A stretch of DNA of 64,000 nucleotides from Sipunculus nudus (GCA_026874595.1 CM049321.1:26087479-26151478); one strand, 5' to 3'. Positions 1 through 13,129 are shown, numbered from the stretch's first letter. Made by a program: numbers and translations. Notes: generated by a model from the letters alone, not told the origin.

Positions 1-559
1 ATGTGCGGAGGTTAAAAGATAACTTAGACGCCCTTTGCCAATTTATGTTTGTCCGAAAAAGCTGCCAAATATCCTTATTGAATGTGTTTGGATGATTTTG
101 GAGGGCACCCCACATTATAAACATGGGAATATAACTAAAACAAACACACTGTGTGCAGTGAGACAGGCGTTTTCTGGCATATTTTATAAAGGTTCAAGGG
201 AATATCTTTACTTAACAGACTTCAGATTATAGTAGAACTCCTTAAAATATATTAAAAAATAGCTTTCAAAGCCTGAGTAAATTCATGGAATTCAAGTCAC
301 CGGCTTTAACTGTTATTTGTATAGGTGACAGGTATCCAAGAAAAATGCATGGCCCAGTGCTTGCCTAGAATCATTTGCAAATGAAAATACTAGAAAAAAA
401 AGATATAATGCATTTCATCCAGGAAACTCCATGATATAACTTAACTGACTTGTACTCTACACGGAACAAAGGATGCTATGAATGATATAAATGCAGTGTA
501 AATATCTGACAAATGTTTCCATCACAGTTCTGAAAAGGTTACTAAACCTTCTTTCTGAA

Positions 560-2190
560 AATTGTTTTTGAGTTTTAAGTGAGCATGACGAATATAATTA
601 ACTTTTCTAACGGTGTGCCAGTTGCCTGTCAGAAAGAGGTAACAGAGTTCACCATTATATCCAAAATAAGGAAGAGGAAACAAAGAAAGGATGAACCTAT
701 TAGAAGATATAGATTGGACCGCAGATCTGAGAGGAAAATATTGTTTCCAAGATGACTGTATAAATTTTTGTAAAACATGTAAATTACCAGCTAAACTTTA
801 TTAAAAAGACTGAGGAGATAACGATTCATCCATTTTCTGACAAAATAGAAAGCTCAGTCATCGATGTTTTCTTGTTAAAATTGTAGATATATACAATTGT
901 GTTTGTTAATTTCTTAATATTGTTTACAAGGGTAATTTAAATCAATTTTTCATAACGAACAATAAATGGGGAAATAAAGAAACAGATTTGTATTGCCAAA
1001 ATAAATACTCCATCAGGTGTAATGTAAAAGAGTGAAAAAAATCGATAAATTCTGAACGGCTATAGGTCCTCATTAATTTCCCAATAAGGAGAAGAGTTAG
1101 GCAAGATTGCCATGTTTCACTTTATTTATTGATCATTTGTGTAGAATTATTGGCTGCAAGGATTGAAGACAATAATAATATTAATGGTAAAGAGATTGAC
1201 AATACGAAGCATGTTATTTCTCAATATGCTGATGAAACCATATTATTAAATGGACATGTGGTTATTAAGAAACCATTGAACAGTTTTAAATATTTCAAAA
1301 TGTAATTGGATTGACAATTAAAATAGAGAAACAGACGTAATGCTAATAGTTAAAGATGAGTATGGTAAAGATGAAATATGAAATTATTCCTACCATGGAC
1401 AGATGGACCAAATACACGTTTAGGTATAAGGATTAACAGCAGATTTCAAAGTCTCTATGAACTGAATTGTTTGCAACTACTAGGGAAAAAAAATCTTAAA
1501 ATTATAAATATTTAGTCCAAATAGATTAAACACCATTCGGCAAAATTACAGTTGTTGAAACTGAATTGATCTCACAAGTACAGTACCAACTCTTAGTGCT
1601 AACTGAGCAACCTATTTCATATTTAAAAGAAATAAAATGCAGATGCTTCAGTTTCATATGGAACAAACAAATAGATAAAATAAAAAGACTCACTATTGGT
1701 TCTCTAAAACTCTATGTAAAAATTCTCACCTGAAAATAAAGGGTGAAATTACATTTGATATCAAATGGTATGAAGCTGTAATAGAACACATCCATAATTT
1801 GATTAAGAAATCAAACATTCCATATACATTTTAAAGTATTGATGAAATAACACTTTTTTATGGCATTGATGTTAGGGTAATGACATATAATTGCGTTATA
1901 CATACAATTCCTACAAATGGAAACAAGAAAAGAGAATGCCGAGAATTTCATGCCACAACAGATAAAATCGATGATGTCATTTAAATTTCAAAGCCTAAAA
2001 AAGCTGTTTATTCTAAAATTGTTGAAAAAGAAATACATTCATCTTGAAAAAAGTATTTCAAGGTGGCATCCATCAACATATTGCAGACTGTGAGGAAGAT
2101 AGAATTCATTAACTGTATCAACAAAACTAAGATAATTACCATTTAAAACTTTGAATTAAATTATAATGCTAAATCCCGTATTTGCAAAAG
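560..2190 (+). mobile_element. Decayed non-LTR retrotransposon reverse transcriptase, unit 1 copy
   Basis: Broken reading frames recall the reverse transcriptase of L1-like LINEs. Around 1070-1330 the remains of an RQGC block, the VELLA helix and a QYADE/T motif can be followed in shifting frames. Around 1590-1800 comes a C-terminal part with WN, VKRL and IKWYEA-like stretches. Stops and indels occur every few tens of codons, so it is long dead. The matching copies at 28440-29990 and 60740-61647 descend from the same insertion through the segmental duplication. Confidence 0.7.
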
Positions 2191-2628
2191 CTGGAACATG
2201 AGTAATAGAACATAAGTATGTTACCTTTAGGAAATGAGAAAAAAAAAACATATTGAATATTTTCTATGATTGCAGTTTCTTAAAACAGTCATGGTATGAA
2301 GTGTCTAGATGGTCGTGAAATTTTGATATAATTAGAATCATCTCAGCAATACTTCTTAACCTCAGCATAGTTCAGTTACTAGTAATAATAAATAAACTGC
2401 CAGTTGAGTATATATTTATTTACATGTTAAAATGTTAAACAACACATATTATATTTAAGAAGTGTCATCACGTTTATTCAAACATACCATTCTATTGAAA
2501 GCAGGTGACTTTATACAAAGGACAATCATAAAAACATGAAACTATCTGGTTTAGATTCAATAATCATTTTTGCAGCCCCGGATGTTTCCATATTCATTTC
2601 TTTCGGTCTAATAATTCCTTGGCTCCAT

Positions 2629-3537
2629 TTTCATCAGACAAATGACAAATGGAGAAATTCGACAAATTCAGAAATAATTTCCCTTGAAAAGAAACTCTTG
2701 GTGATCACAGTGCAGATGATGAAACCAGATCTGATATTTTTACATATATTATTTAATTTACTAACATATATTTCAACTGTCTGAAAAATTTAACTTAAAA
2801 TTAAGATTTAGATGGCGCGGGGTAATAGGGAGTTAGCGCCGTTTTTTCACTCTGATATTAGAGAGTCTCTTACCAGCGTACTGACGACTAGAGTGCCTTA
2901 ATATCGTTCAGAGAGGAAGGCACTTCAAAGATCTCTGAGGAATCAAATATTTTCGTCATTTCTGACAACGCCTCATGCCCTACAAGTACGATGTCACTTA
3001 ACATAAACTAGACCAATGTTAGCTATTTGTTGCTGTGTGAGCTTCTGAGCATGATAGACTAATATTACGGCTTATTATTTGTTCATGAAAAACGATCTGC
3101 AGACCATTTTATTAAACAACAAGTTAGACAACCAGTTTCATCAGACAAATGACAAATGGAGAAATTCGACAAATTCAGAAATAATTTCCCTTGAAAAGAA
3201 ACTCTTGGTGATCACAGTGCAGATGATGAAACCAGAACTGATATATTTACATATATTATTTAATTTACTAACACATATTTCAACTGTCTGAAAAATGTAA
3301 CTCAAAATTAAGATTTAGATGGCGCGGGGTAATAGGGAGGTAGCGCCGTTTTTGCCCTCTGATATTAGAGAGTCTTTTACCAGCGTACTGACGACTAGAG
3401 TGCCTTAATATCGTTCAGAGAGGAAGGCACTTCAAAGATCTCTGAGGAATCAAATATTTTCGTCATTTCTGACAACGCCTCATGCCCTACAAGTACGATG
3501 TCACTTAACATAAACTAGACCAACGTTAGATATTTGT
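2629..3537 (+). repeat. A-B-A' local duplication
   Basis: Copy A (2629-3030) and copy A' (3136-3537) are near-identical direct repeats with an offset of 507 bases. Between them lies B (3032-3132), a 101-base near copy of 4573-4673 from 1.5 kb downstream. Unit 2 has only one A (from about 36030). Two ORFs of 82 and 70 residues share an identical C-terminal half only because they lie in A and A'. Confidence 0.85.
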
Positions 3538-3901
3538 GTGTACTTTCTAACAACACCTAACATGAGCTAGATAATTCAGCCTTAATCAGAATATAATCAG
3601 CGCGTTTGATAAATTTCTTACCGCATGAACACAAGCACGGATGGCCCTGGTTACTGGACGATACAAGCTTGCACACGATATGGGATATGACACGTAAACA
3701 CAGTGACGGATTTTCAGTTTTGGTTGTAAATATATACATGAATTCTTTTGTAATAATTCATCATTCGTAGCCTAATGTTGAAATTATTGCCTGTTTACAA
3801 AGGTATGAATTTAACATGGTAGAAAATCACTGCGGTGCATTCCTGGATATTGCTATTATCACGACTCAAGTTAGACCTATCAGCCCAATATAAATGCCTA
3901 C

Positions 3902-4000
3902 TAGGGCTGTATCAAAATCGTGATATATCGATACAGATCGATACGCCACATCGATACGGTTACCGATACGCTATTTATGTTGTATCTTTTCTAAGATGAT
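3902..4000. repeat. ATCGATA-rich repeat end, possibly hAT-type
   Basis: AGGGCTGTATCAAAATCGTG is followed by several ATCGATAC steps, which recalls the terminal sequence of hAT-derived repeats. A shortened match lies at 36733-36790 in unit 2 (AGGGCTGTATCAATATATCG). I found no second inverted end, so this may be a fragment. The rest of 3540-4150 holds nothing I recognise. Confidence 0.3.
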
Positions 4001-4164
4001 ACCAAATACCTGCTCGGAAATATAGATACAAGTCATGTAACACGAAACCAAACTTCAATTAAAGATGTTTTTATAGCTTAAACTGCTTTTTATTTATCAT
4101 TTTGACCTTTAAAGACTCAAATAAGATCACGTGTTGTCGACCTAGGTCATTGAAGACAACAGCC

Positions 4165-4440
4165 ATATCATGAAACCTAGCCAAGGCCCAAGACAGCCAA
4201 GTCAAAGACCAGACACGGTTCGCCCAGGGGTGCCGTTCATGGGGAGTTTTTGGTGGGCGTGGCTTTGCTGCTGCGTTCTGTTTCGGGTGTATCCTGCCTC
4301 GGCCTCTGTGGGTATCGGTGCTGTAGCCCTTTTCGGTCCCTGGTGCAGATATACGGTGGCGATATCCCGGTTCCTGCTTGACTTTTGTAGCATCACGTCT
4401 ATAGGCTCAGTTAATATTTTAAAATTGTAGCTTTAGGTGC
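4165..4440. other. GC-rich island, unit 1 copy
   Basis: This short stretch is much richer in G+C than its surroundings and is preserved at 36925-37200 in unit 2. Several frames are open on both strands, which is expected from composition. The plus frame (MKPSQGP...) keeps similar residues in both copies but ends differently. I recognise no domain. It could be an old exon, a promoter-like region or part of a repeat. Confidence 0.35.
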
Positions 4441-4589
4441 ACCCAAGGCAGTGATCCGTAACTCCGTCAACTAGAGCTACTCGACCAGCTTAAACATCTT
4501 GATTTCAGTAAGTATTGTCGTATTATATACGGATGAGATATGTATATACAGTTCTCGGTGCTCTCATAACAAGCTGTGTGAGCTTCTGA

Positions 4590-5165
4590 GCATGATAGAC
4601 TTATACTACGGCTTATTATTTGTTCATGAAAAACGATCTGCAGACCATTTTATAAAACAACAAGTTAGACAAAGAATAATGGAGTGTATCGTCAATACGT
4701 ATTGGGTGTCGCTTCAAGTATATCGCAAGATGTATTGTTCCTGAATGGGCTGACCGATCCTCAGCCCTGATGCCTACTGTGTCGTGTTGTCGTGCCTCCC
4801 CCTTATTCGGAACACTTCGGCCGATCGTTGCTGAACAGATTGGATTTATGTATGGTCCAATTATATACAAATATTTAAGTATCGTTTGCCAGAAAAAAAG
4901 CCGTTTTAACTGACTCCTCATAGGAAAAGTAATGCCTTTGCACAAAGTTAAAATATTATACATTGATAATCGATAATAAGGTTACAATATTGGCTTGATA
5001 TGTTGCTGTACATGGAATATGGCCAGGTTCTGACAGTATATTTAACGTGATGCTTAATATGTATACTATTCCGCTAGATGTTGTATCTACTCCTACTGAT
5101 AAGCACTGTGGGACGGCCGTGACTCCTTGTCTAAACTGTCAAACTTTGTATTTCATGGAAACATA
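4590..5165. other. Segment present only in unit 1
   Basis: In unit 2 the sequence passes from GTGTGAGCTT (37339) directly to the TTTTGTTCATATTTTACATG block that matches about 5165. About 575 bases are therefore missing there or inserted here. The first 85 bases belong to block B of the A-B-A' repeat. No gene is evident in the segment. Confidence 0.6.
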
Positions 5166-5169
5166 TTTT

Positions 5170-6475
5170 TTTCATATTTTACATGCGTATGCTAACTAAA
5201 TATTATTTATTCCTCAGAAATGCACAATTTTATGTATTTTTTCTTAAAACATTTCTTATCCAGCATATTTGAACGGACTACATTTCCCTCTTCACTACAA
5301 TTAAACCTACACTGGTGCTTTAGTTAAAAACCACGGTGAATTATGGGTGGCAGATTTTGACAAACCCTAACCAGCAGAAGGTACTCTTGCGAGTCTTAGA
5401 TTATCAAGTTTCATAAATCGTCCACTAGGGGGCCGACCTTTTATCCTCATGCGAAAAACCAATATATATCGTTGATTATTTATTTCTTGAGTCAGTGTTC
5501 TCTGATCACCTAAAAGGTAACACATGTGTGGACCGTCACACAGAAATTACATTGGTTTGCTGTATCACTGCACACAACATTTGTGAACTGACCGGGCACT
5601 TTCCATTGCGGTTCTTGAACTACATTCGAGGCCAGAAGCCAATGAACTCGGCGAGATGTTCCAAGTGGCTCCCCCTGGCTACGCCCTGTAATCATCCAGT
5701 CAGGAAGAACGGGATTAACTCGAGTCAGCTGGGACTGAGAGAGCATACGAACCCGCTTGAGAATAAGTACAAGGTTAACATTGAATACCCTTGTGGCATC
5801 AAAGAGTAATTTAATCGTGATCCAACTGAAATGATTAAAGAAAATATGATATACTGAGAAAAAAACTGAGAATATTGATGGCAGTCTCATTAATTTAGAG
5901 GAACTTGTCGCACACACACCTGCTCAATTACAGTAGAAACTAAAAGTGATCTTTACAATATTAGATTAATCATTACTGGAAGCAGACATCAGCAAAAATC
6001 AGACCAACTTCAAGCTGAGTCAGAAATGTCAAAAATATAGCTGCAGTTCATATCACGTGAAATGATGACAATGGATTGATGTAGAACTAGCGGCAGCCTG
6101 CCACCTGTACGTCGATCTTTAATTCTGGAGACGTTGGGATGGCAGCACATGTAATATGACTTGGATCAATTCTAATATATTAGATATAATCACCATTTCT
6201 GGCCCTGCTCCGTCATGTTTTTTTTTTGTCTGTAAATTGTTGATATCTCAGTGAAAAACAAATATCACATCTCATGTAAATCTACACATTTTCTTGCCGG
6301 GATATTTGATAAACCTTCTTCATTACAATAATCGCCCAAATATCACTCCATTAAACAAATCCTCTAGGAAACAGTATGCGAGACCGCTTCGAACTTACAA
6401 CCGGAGCAGATTTATCCTCTCTACGGCGAAGAAAAATTATCGATAATAGAGCCAGGTGCAAGTCTACATTTACAT
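5170..6475. other. Non-coding duplicated stretch without recognised gene
   Basis: It matches 37350-38290 in unit 2, with about 200 unit 1-only bases around 5830-6020. Overlapping ORFs on both strands (5495-5809 and 5510-5917) are not conserved in length or frame in unit 2. I see no splice-framed coding signal. Confidence 0.5.
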
Positions 6476-6476
6476 T

Positions 6477-6479
<3 letters not shown>

Positions 6480-6525
<46 letters not shown>

Positions 6526-6556
6526 GTATATATATATATGTATATATATATTTATG

Positions 6557-6603
<47 letters not shown>
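6480..6603. repeat. (TA)n microsatellite
   Basis: This is a run of TA dinucleotides with a few TTTATGTATA interruptions. It is absent at the matching place in unit 2 (about 38310), so it expanded or was lost after duplication. Confidence 0.95.
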
Positions 6604-6608
<5 letters not shown>

Positions 6609-6609
6609 A

Positions 6610-8560
6610 ATTTGCCCTAGAGAGGGCGCATTTTTCTGTAGAAATATATGGAGAAACGTGCTACTATTAACACACAAAACCTGAAGCGGAAAAGTCTTGA
6701 ATATCTCCATGGTAGCATTTGAACCTAACGGTCGCTTTTCCCACGAAAACTGGTGCATAAGAAAAGAAAAAAAGGTATTTGGCACAACCGGGCTCCCTAT
6801 TTAACTTTATATTCAATCCCTGTAAAAGTAAAAGAGGACTTTAAATGTTTTTTAAGATACTCTCATGTAGCAAATATTTGGCAAGACCCTTGGAACAACT
6901 GTCAAGTTGTGACTGGTCTAGGCCTAGTTCGTTTATTAAAAAAGGTCCTGAGAGTCATGTTTTTATGGCTGGTGTAGAACCAGATACCGCAGCCATTTCG
7001 CCAGATATGTTCGGTCAGAGCCATATATACATGTTCTCAGTCACCAACTTTATTTTACTGAGATTACCTTGAGAAAAGAATGTTATTAGCAAAAAGATGA
7101 AAACTACAAATAAACTTATAAGGGTCGAATAATATTTCTGGATGCTGAGAGCAGTTTTTTACTTAAATGCTTGCCAACGAGAGTACTCGGATGAATCACT
7201 AAGCATTTGTTATCACAATTATATATAACAGACCTAACGGATATCATGTTTGCCCCTTTACATCATTAACAGCTTGCATGCTTTCCATAATATATCCTCC
7301 ACAAAAACAATTTTCAAACTATTTGAATCTTGGTAACTTTATGCCATGTCAGGTCGAGACAAAAACATCGGCTGACCGCTAGAGTCACTCCACATTTGTC
7401 CAAGCCAGCTACGATTATTTGGTAAACAAGGGCTCTGAGCTGTCTTTCGGAAGTCGGGTTCTGAATAAGCAATGTCAAACCGCTTTGCAACCATCGAAAT
7501 ACATTTGGTGTGAGCTCATGAGAGCCTCATTAGGCATAAAGAAACTTAATTCATAAAGAAAGGTCTCAACTGACAAGTTGTCTAATGCTGACGTACAGAA
7601 GATAAAATCCTAAAATGAATGGTCAATACAACAATCAAAATTCCAAGGAGGGGCAGTGTCAAGGAAAATATGGCGTCATAACCTATTAGAAGTAATATTG
7701 ACACCAAGATCCTGATCCCTTGTCTGCGACAAATGTTTCATATTTCCCCGACGTAACTGGAAGCTAATTAACGTTCAAATTTACATGCCGTCCTACACAG
7801 GCAACAAAACATACTTTGGTTGCCAATTTGTTCGCAAAATTTTCAAATTCGCGATATTCGCGGAGAAAATATTGTGAAAATAAAACCTTCGTGAAAAAGA
7901 GGCTCCATCTTCGAAAGCAATTCGAAAAAAATCAATGCTATCAAAAAAATAATTATTTTCATTTATTTCCGTTAATCCAAGACAGGTATGACAAATTTTA
8001 AGATCTTTCAAATTATCTGCCAAAACTGAACAATGATTTCCAAATTTTAGGCGTTAGCGCGCACATTACTTTGTTTAATTAAATAATTAAATTATTGATA
8101 TACTGTGAATGTATATGGTGAGGTCGTAAAAATAGAACACACGTGAAACAATGAAAAGCTGATCATTGCGAAATGTTAACTTCGGGAATATGAAGCCAAC
8201 AAATATATAAGTATATTTGCAGAGAAAGAATGGATCGCTGTCTTTGGAATGACAAAATCGGAAGAAGAGTCAGCAATACTTTAAGAAAATATTAGATAGA
8301 TGCTGTCTCTATATGATTAAGGATGTTATTTCTTTCCTTTCATTTGTCACTCACCTCCGAGTTACCTCAAAGGTAATAAAATATTGATTCTCATCGTGTA
8401 TTACTGATTCACCTGTGTATTCGTAATGAATAACGGGATAAAAAGACAAGAAGTGTCTCCTGGTCTTGTCAAGATTATCCCCATATCCTATGACAATCCA
8501 TGCACAACTTCAAACCTAAAATATGACATTTCGAAAAGCTGTATGAAACATGTCTGATAC
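6610..8560. other. Duplicated non-coding stretch; middle part unit 1 only
   Basis: The outer parts match 38325-39360 and 39385-39420 in unit 2. The block of about 7655-8495 is absent there. No ORF keeps its frame between copies, and I see no gene or element ends. Confidence 0.5.
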
Positions 8561-8627
8561 AAAATGCTTCATTGTTTAATCTCCTCGCCCACAAAAAGAC
8601 AAGCATAACTAGCATACATTAGGTATA

Positions 8628-9000
8628 CCCCTTTCACACGGCAAATGCAAGCCGGTTGCAAATCGTTTAAAGCGAAGTGCTCACGGTAATCGAAAACGTT
8701 CCCCAACCGTTTTTGCCCAAAACGGTTTGAATACTGCTCAAAGTGTGGTTCCACACTGTTTTGAATACCAATTGTTTTAGCCATGTGAACGCTCTAGAAC
8801 AGTTTGGACCTGGTTTTCAAGCAGCAACTAGGTTAGAGCGCAAGCGCGAAAACTTGACAGCATATTGTTACATTTTTCGACTTGTGAAATGTACACATCC
8901 TTCATTGGTGCTAGATGCCCGTGTAAATAACATGGATTAAAAGCGATTCGTTCAAACCGCTTTGTCCAAATTGTTTTTAATGTTTTGTGCTTAAAAAGGG
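8628..9000. mobile_element. MITE-like element, unit 1 copy
   Basis: The 5' end CCCCTTTCACACGGCAAA and the reverse complement of the 3' end (CCCTTTTTAAGCACAAAA) look like degenerate terminal inverted repeats. TATA flanks both ends (8624-8627 and 9001-9004), a possible target-site duplication. Inside are repeated AACGGTTT / AAACCG motifs. It has no coding capacity. The unit 2 copy is 39491-39874. Family assignment is not possible from sequence alone. Confidence 0.45.
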
Positions 9001-9744
9001 TATAATAAGAGGAACATACATATACGGCCAACAAGGCCCAATGGGAAACCATGCCTCGGGTCTCCCCTGGCCAGAAATACTCACCCTTCAATGGGTCGTC
9101 TTGGATGCCTGTCTCATCAAGGATGCTTTGGGGTTTATATACAATTTCAGTAGATGGTCATTAAATTATTGCGAACTCTTGCAAAGTTTCGACGTGTAAG
9201 GTGTGACCGGTAAACAGCATGCCGCGTCCTGGTTTAATGGGCACTCAACAAGTTAGTGCAAAAAGACATTAAGGTATGAAGGAAGTCGATTCTATGTTCC
9301 CTAATACTTACTTTTATTGCCCTCAATTGCTATATTCAAGAAATGCTTTGCAACGACGGCATTGCAAATTGCATATATGCCTACTGCAGGTACGTCTTTT
9401 AATATTAATATTAGTATCAAATCACAAATTTGGAAGAATAATGTAACGGTATAATGTCTGCCTCCTGCTATTTATGACCTTTAAAGCATTTATTATGAGG
9501 ACATAATTATGTGTTTCATACGTAAAATACCGGAATAGGTACGCTGATGGGTGTCACATACTCTGACTGAGAGCTTTATTTTAATGATGAGAGCGGTCGT
9601 CAAAATAGATATTCAATACTCCCATATTTTGCTAGGATGTACCTTGTTCTTATATAATTATTAAACATCCAAATATACTTTACACGTGAAAGTATCACAG
9701 ATAAAAGGACGTTCTATAGCCTGATACACAAAGTTTGGTTCATG

Positions 9745-9834
9745 ATGGCGACCAGTTGGAAGATTGTTGACCGAATTCGGGCTGTCGTTAAATTTATCTG
9801 TGCCTCTTCCCACCCTGAGACCGATCGTTGAAAC
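9745..9834 (+). pseudogene. Exon-like 30-codon frame with a stop, unit 1
   Basis: ATG opens a 30-codon frame that ends exactly at a consensus splice donor (GTGAGT at 9835). In unit 2 the same frame is fully open; here codon 29 is TGA where unit 2 has TGT (Cys). I recognise no domain. It may be a relic first exon or a chance frame, since the whole region is duplicated. Confidence 0.25.
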
Positions 9835-10599
9835 GTGAGTTTATAGATTAAATAAATTGTGGTAAATACGAGAAGTCAGTTGAATTCATTAAGTTTGATA
9901 ACGTTGACTTTATAACATCTAGTGAATACATATGTGTGTGTTAGATAAAATTAATAATAGTAGGTTAATCAGGTCGAAACATTTGTGTTTCTTTCATATA
10001 TTTAAATTCAAGCAATAAACTGTATGTGTTGAAATGAAGTAATGAACGGGCAGTCCGATGTAACACATTGATGGAATTTCTCAGACCTTATATATCTGAT
10101 CAACATCATTCAACCTAGTATCATAAGAGTCAATTGGTAAATTATAAACACGTAAATTTTTAATTTGATATACGTTTCGTTTTAAGAAGGTTAATATACC
10201 TGTTGTAAGATTTAGGTTCCGGGAAAATATTTCCGAAAAAAAGAGTTCAGAGAAACAGTATAAAAAACACTGCCTTAGGCTCCTTTTCTACTCGAGCGGT
10301 GTCCAGGCGCTAATTTACTGAAATGAGCGAAAAAACGAAATCCTTCCTTATGATAACAACATTGCAGCTGGTTCCCCTCCCCCCACCCCAACGAAAACTT
10401 GTCCTTGTTCCAGTTTCTCTGTTAACACCCTAAAGAAACCACGTAAGCATGCTATGTATGTTGCATCCTACATACAAGCTCTCGGAAAAATTAACTTACC
10501 ATAAAGGCTTATGGAAATGGGTCCCTATACAAGATTATCAAAAGTTTTCACATTGAATAATAAATTTAATTTAGGTATCCATCACTTTTATACCTTAAT

Positions 10600-11040
10600 T
10601 AATCCTTTTGAAAATCTTCACTCAACATACAACTGAGGACAATAAGGCGTCAGCGAATCCATTTATATTCTATATCCAGATTCGGACTTGACCGTGTACA
10701 AAGTGGTACGACTAGGATAGGCATGAGTAATTTTTATAGCAATGCATAAAGTTTTAATCACTTGAGGCGGTTACGAAGTCCGTGTAACCCCTTGCATGGT
10801 GATTATGTGAGACGTGAGTGAGCCTCTGGTTCACGACTGACGCTCAGATACTGCAATGACCATCACCATCAAATAGAGCTCATTGTTAATAAAATAGTGC
10901 GTAGTACAGGATTGGCGGGAGAAAATGGCGTTTTTGTCCCGCGACCCCTTCCTTCCTTCTTTCAAGCACCTGTAAATAATATAAAAAATTGAATATCGTA
11001 CAACTGTTATAAACCTCGAATAACATATGACAGAAACGCG
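10600..11040 (+). repeat. Intra-unit repeat, first copy in unit 1
   Basis: This block is related to 19640-20100 on the same strand. Shared landmarks in order are CAACATACAACTGA/CGACATACAACCA, AATAAGGCGTCAGCGA, CAGATTC.GACTTGACC, GACGCT.AGATA, TACA..TGGCGGG and GCACCTGTAAAT. It is more diverged than the unit-to-unit copies, so it predates the large duplication. It could be an old transposable element or part of an older segmental duplication. Confidence 0.7.
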
Positions 11041-11536
11041 TTAGGCCATGATTGCGTGTGAAAGACTGTAAAAAGTGCTGGCAATTCTTCGTCGCTGGGG
11101 CTCTGATTCCAGAAGGTTTATATGCACGCAGTGCTCTGTTATGACTTCATCACTGTTGTTATGTGGGAAGCCTGACGGATGAACATTATATTCAATACAG
11201 AAATAAATATACATTCATTTGCAATATTAAGTTATGTTATTATTTAAAGTCAAGGAATTTATTTTACAACATTACAACCCTACCTCAGGCGGTCAAGGTC
11301 ATTGGTCTCATGCAGTAACATTAACAGCTATTGATTGGATTAAAATCAACACAAAAACGTATTACCAGCTTAAACAAAGATTATTCCTTGTTGCATAAAA
11401 TAGATATGATTCATATATTGATGTGTGTATATATATTCTAGAATGAAATATAAAAACCCCATATCTGGGTCTATAACTATTTATAAATATATACGTCATT
11501 GTAATATATATTGAAATTTGTATAGCAATGTAATGT

Positions 11537-11591
<55 letters not shown>
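11537..11591. repeat. (TA)n microsatellite
   Basis: TA dinucleotide run; not expanded at the matching place in unit 2 (about 42320). The 124-residue minus-strand ORF over it is an artefact of the repeat. Confidence 0.95.
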
Positions 11592-11593
<2 letters not shown>

Positions 11594-12474
11594 GTATTAA
11601 ATCGATATTTGTATGACAATTAAGGAGATATGTAAAACATTTTATAATATCCGCTTTTGAGTGATAATACGTTTGTTCCGCATTGTCAGCAAAAAGGTCC
11701 ATTATACTGAATAGCTTGACCGGCTCATTATACTTCGATGCCATCCTTGAAATATAAATAAATATCAATAAAAAAATCTCACTCCGGCTATTGAACAGAA
11801 TCACTAGAGTATTGAGAATAATCACGCAAATAAAGCCTTCGTTAAGAACAGGACTCGCCATCGAAGACACTTCTTAATTAGAAGGTTCATATATAATATA
11901 TAATTATAATTCATGTATACTAAATTATGCGGTTATAAATAATATCAGGACTATTTTAATAATGCTAATAAGATAAAATCATTTCCGTTCGTTCTAAATC
12001 CCTTTGGATCCCGCTCAATTGTCCAATTCCTTTTTGTTAACACACCATAAAATGGGAAAAAATGTTACAGAGTAACTAAGTTGTACCAGAGGGGATGGTG
12101 AAAGCGCCACCTAATGACAAGGTAGAGAACACAGAGATTCAAAATGTTTTGGGTGTTCATAGATTTTAGCCTGTATTAGGAATGGTAGTTGAGATGGGGT
12201 TGACTTCGTGTAGATATATGTAAAATTATAAAATGTTGGAACCGATCAGTCAGTATAGACTCGCAAAGATTAGGAGAGAGCTTCTACGGCTTTCCAGGTC
12301 AGCGATTAATTGGCCAAATGCTCAACATCATTTTAGATTATACCATCGAATATTAAGTTGAGTTATGCCTATACTTTACACATTCAACATGTGACAACCT
12401 GTTTTTGAGTTTACGCAAAATGGTAGCCCCCACCCCTTACCCCGACCGAAAACGCGTAAACGAAAAGAAGCCGC

Positions 12475-12700
12475 TTAATTTCTGTTTTTAGCCCAAAACT
12501 AAATATTATAACCAATCATACTGCATGTCTGTGAATGGGATCCGCCCATATGTTTGACAAAAGAAATCGCTGTAGCATTGTCAGATTTGATCAAAATGTG
12601 ATCATCTCGGGCTCCATTGCTAAATGGCTGAAGATCAAAAATAGTAGCGATAAGTTCCAAAGAATTACAATTTTCATCTTGTTCTCTTTGCTGTGTTTGT
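12475..12700 (-). pseudogene. DIRS-like retroelement RNase H fragment, unit 1
   Basis: On the minus strand one reads NSLELIAT, then IKSDNATAISFVKHMGG and SQTC before a stop. The order LEL - (T/S)DN.TA - GG.RS is typical of the RNase H of DIRS-type and related retroelements. The copy in unit 2 (47169-47441) keeps a longer open frame. The fragment abuts the ~100 bp satellite on its upstream side. No reverse transcriptase or tyrosine recombinase was found nearby. Confidence 0.55.
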
Positions 12701-12744
12701 CCCTGTGCTCTGTTTCTAGTCTAACAATTCAACAAAATGCTAGC

Positions 12745-13125
12745 AATTCAGCAATTTTGAAGGTATATTATACGTCCGGCAGAAGGAGGCCTGGTGTCGA
12801 TGAAAGGGAGGACTCCGGTCTGGCAATTCCGCTAATTCCTAGCATTTAAACAATATGAACATATCTTAGTCGTCCGGTAGAGCGAGCCCAAATAAAAGGA
12901 AGGACACCAGGTCAGGTAATTCCGCATATTGTAAGCAATTCAGTAGGTATCTTAGTCGTCCGTGAGAGTGAGTCCTTGGCGCAATGAAAGGAAAGACCCC
13001 GGTCTGGCATTTTCGCAAATTGCTAGCAATTAAGCAACATTAAGGTATCTTAGTCGTCCTATGAAGGGAGCCCCAGTGAAAGGGAGGCCCCCCCTGACTT
13101 GTAATTCCGCAAATTGCGAGTATCG
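12745..13125. repeat. ~100 bp satellite, unit 1, left block (4 copies)
   Basis: Each repeat starts with a version of TATCTTAGTCGTCCGGTAGA, passes through GGGAGCCCC, GGCAATGAAAGGGAGGACC and CCGGTCTGGCAATTCCGC, and ends AGCAATTTAGCAACTTTGAA. Four diverged copies lie here. In unit 2 the array is continuous and longer. Confidence 0.85.
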
Positions 13126-13129
13126 TGTA

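Noticed and set aside
5510-5917. 135-codon minus-strand ORF and its plus-strand partner
   Set aside because: Both are broken in the unit 2 copy and show no domain.
11496-11870. 124-codon minus-strand ORF ending in a long YIYIYI tract
   Set aside because: The tract is a TA microsatellite; unit 2 has no such ORF.
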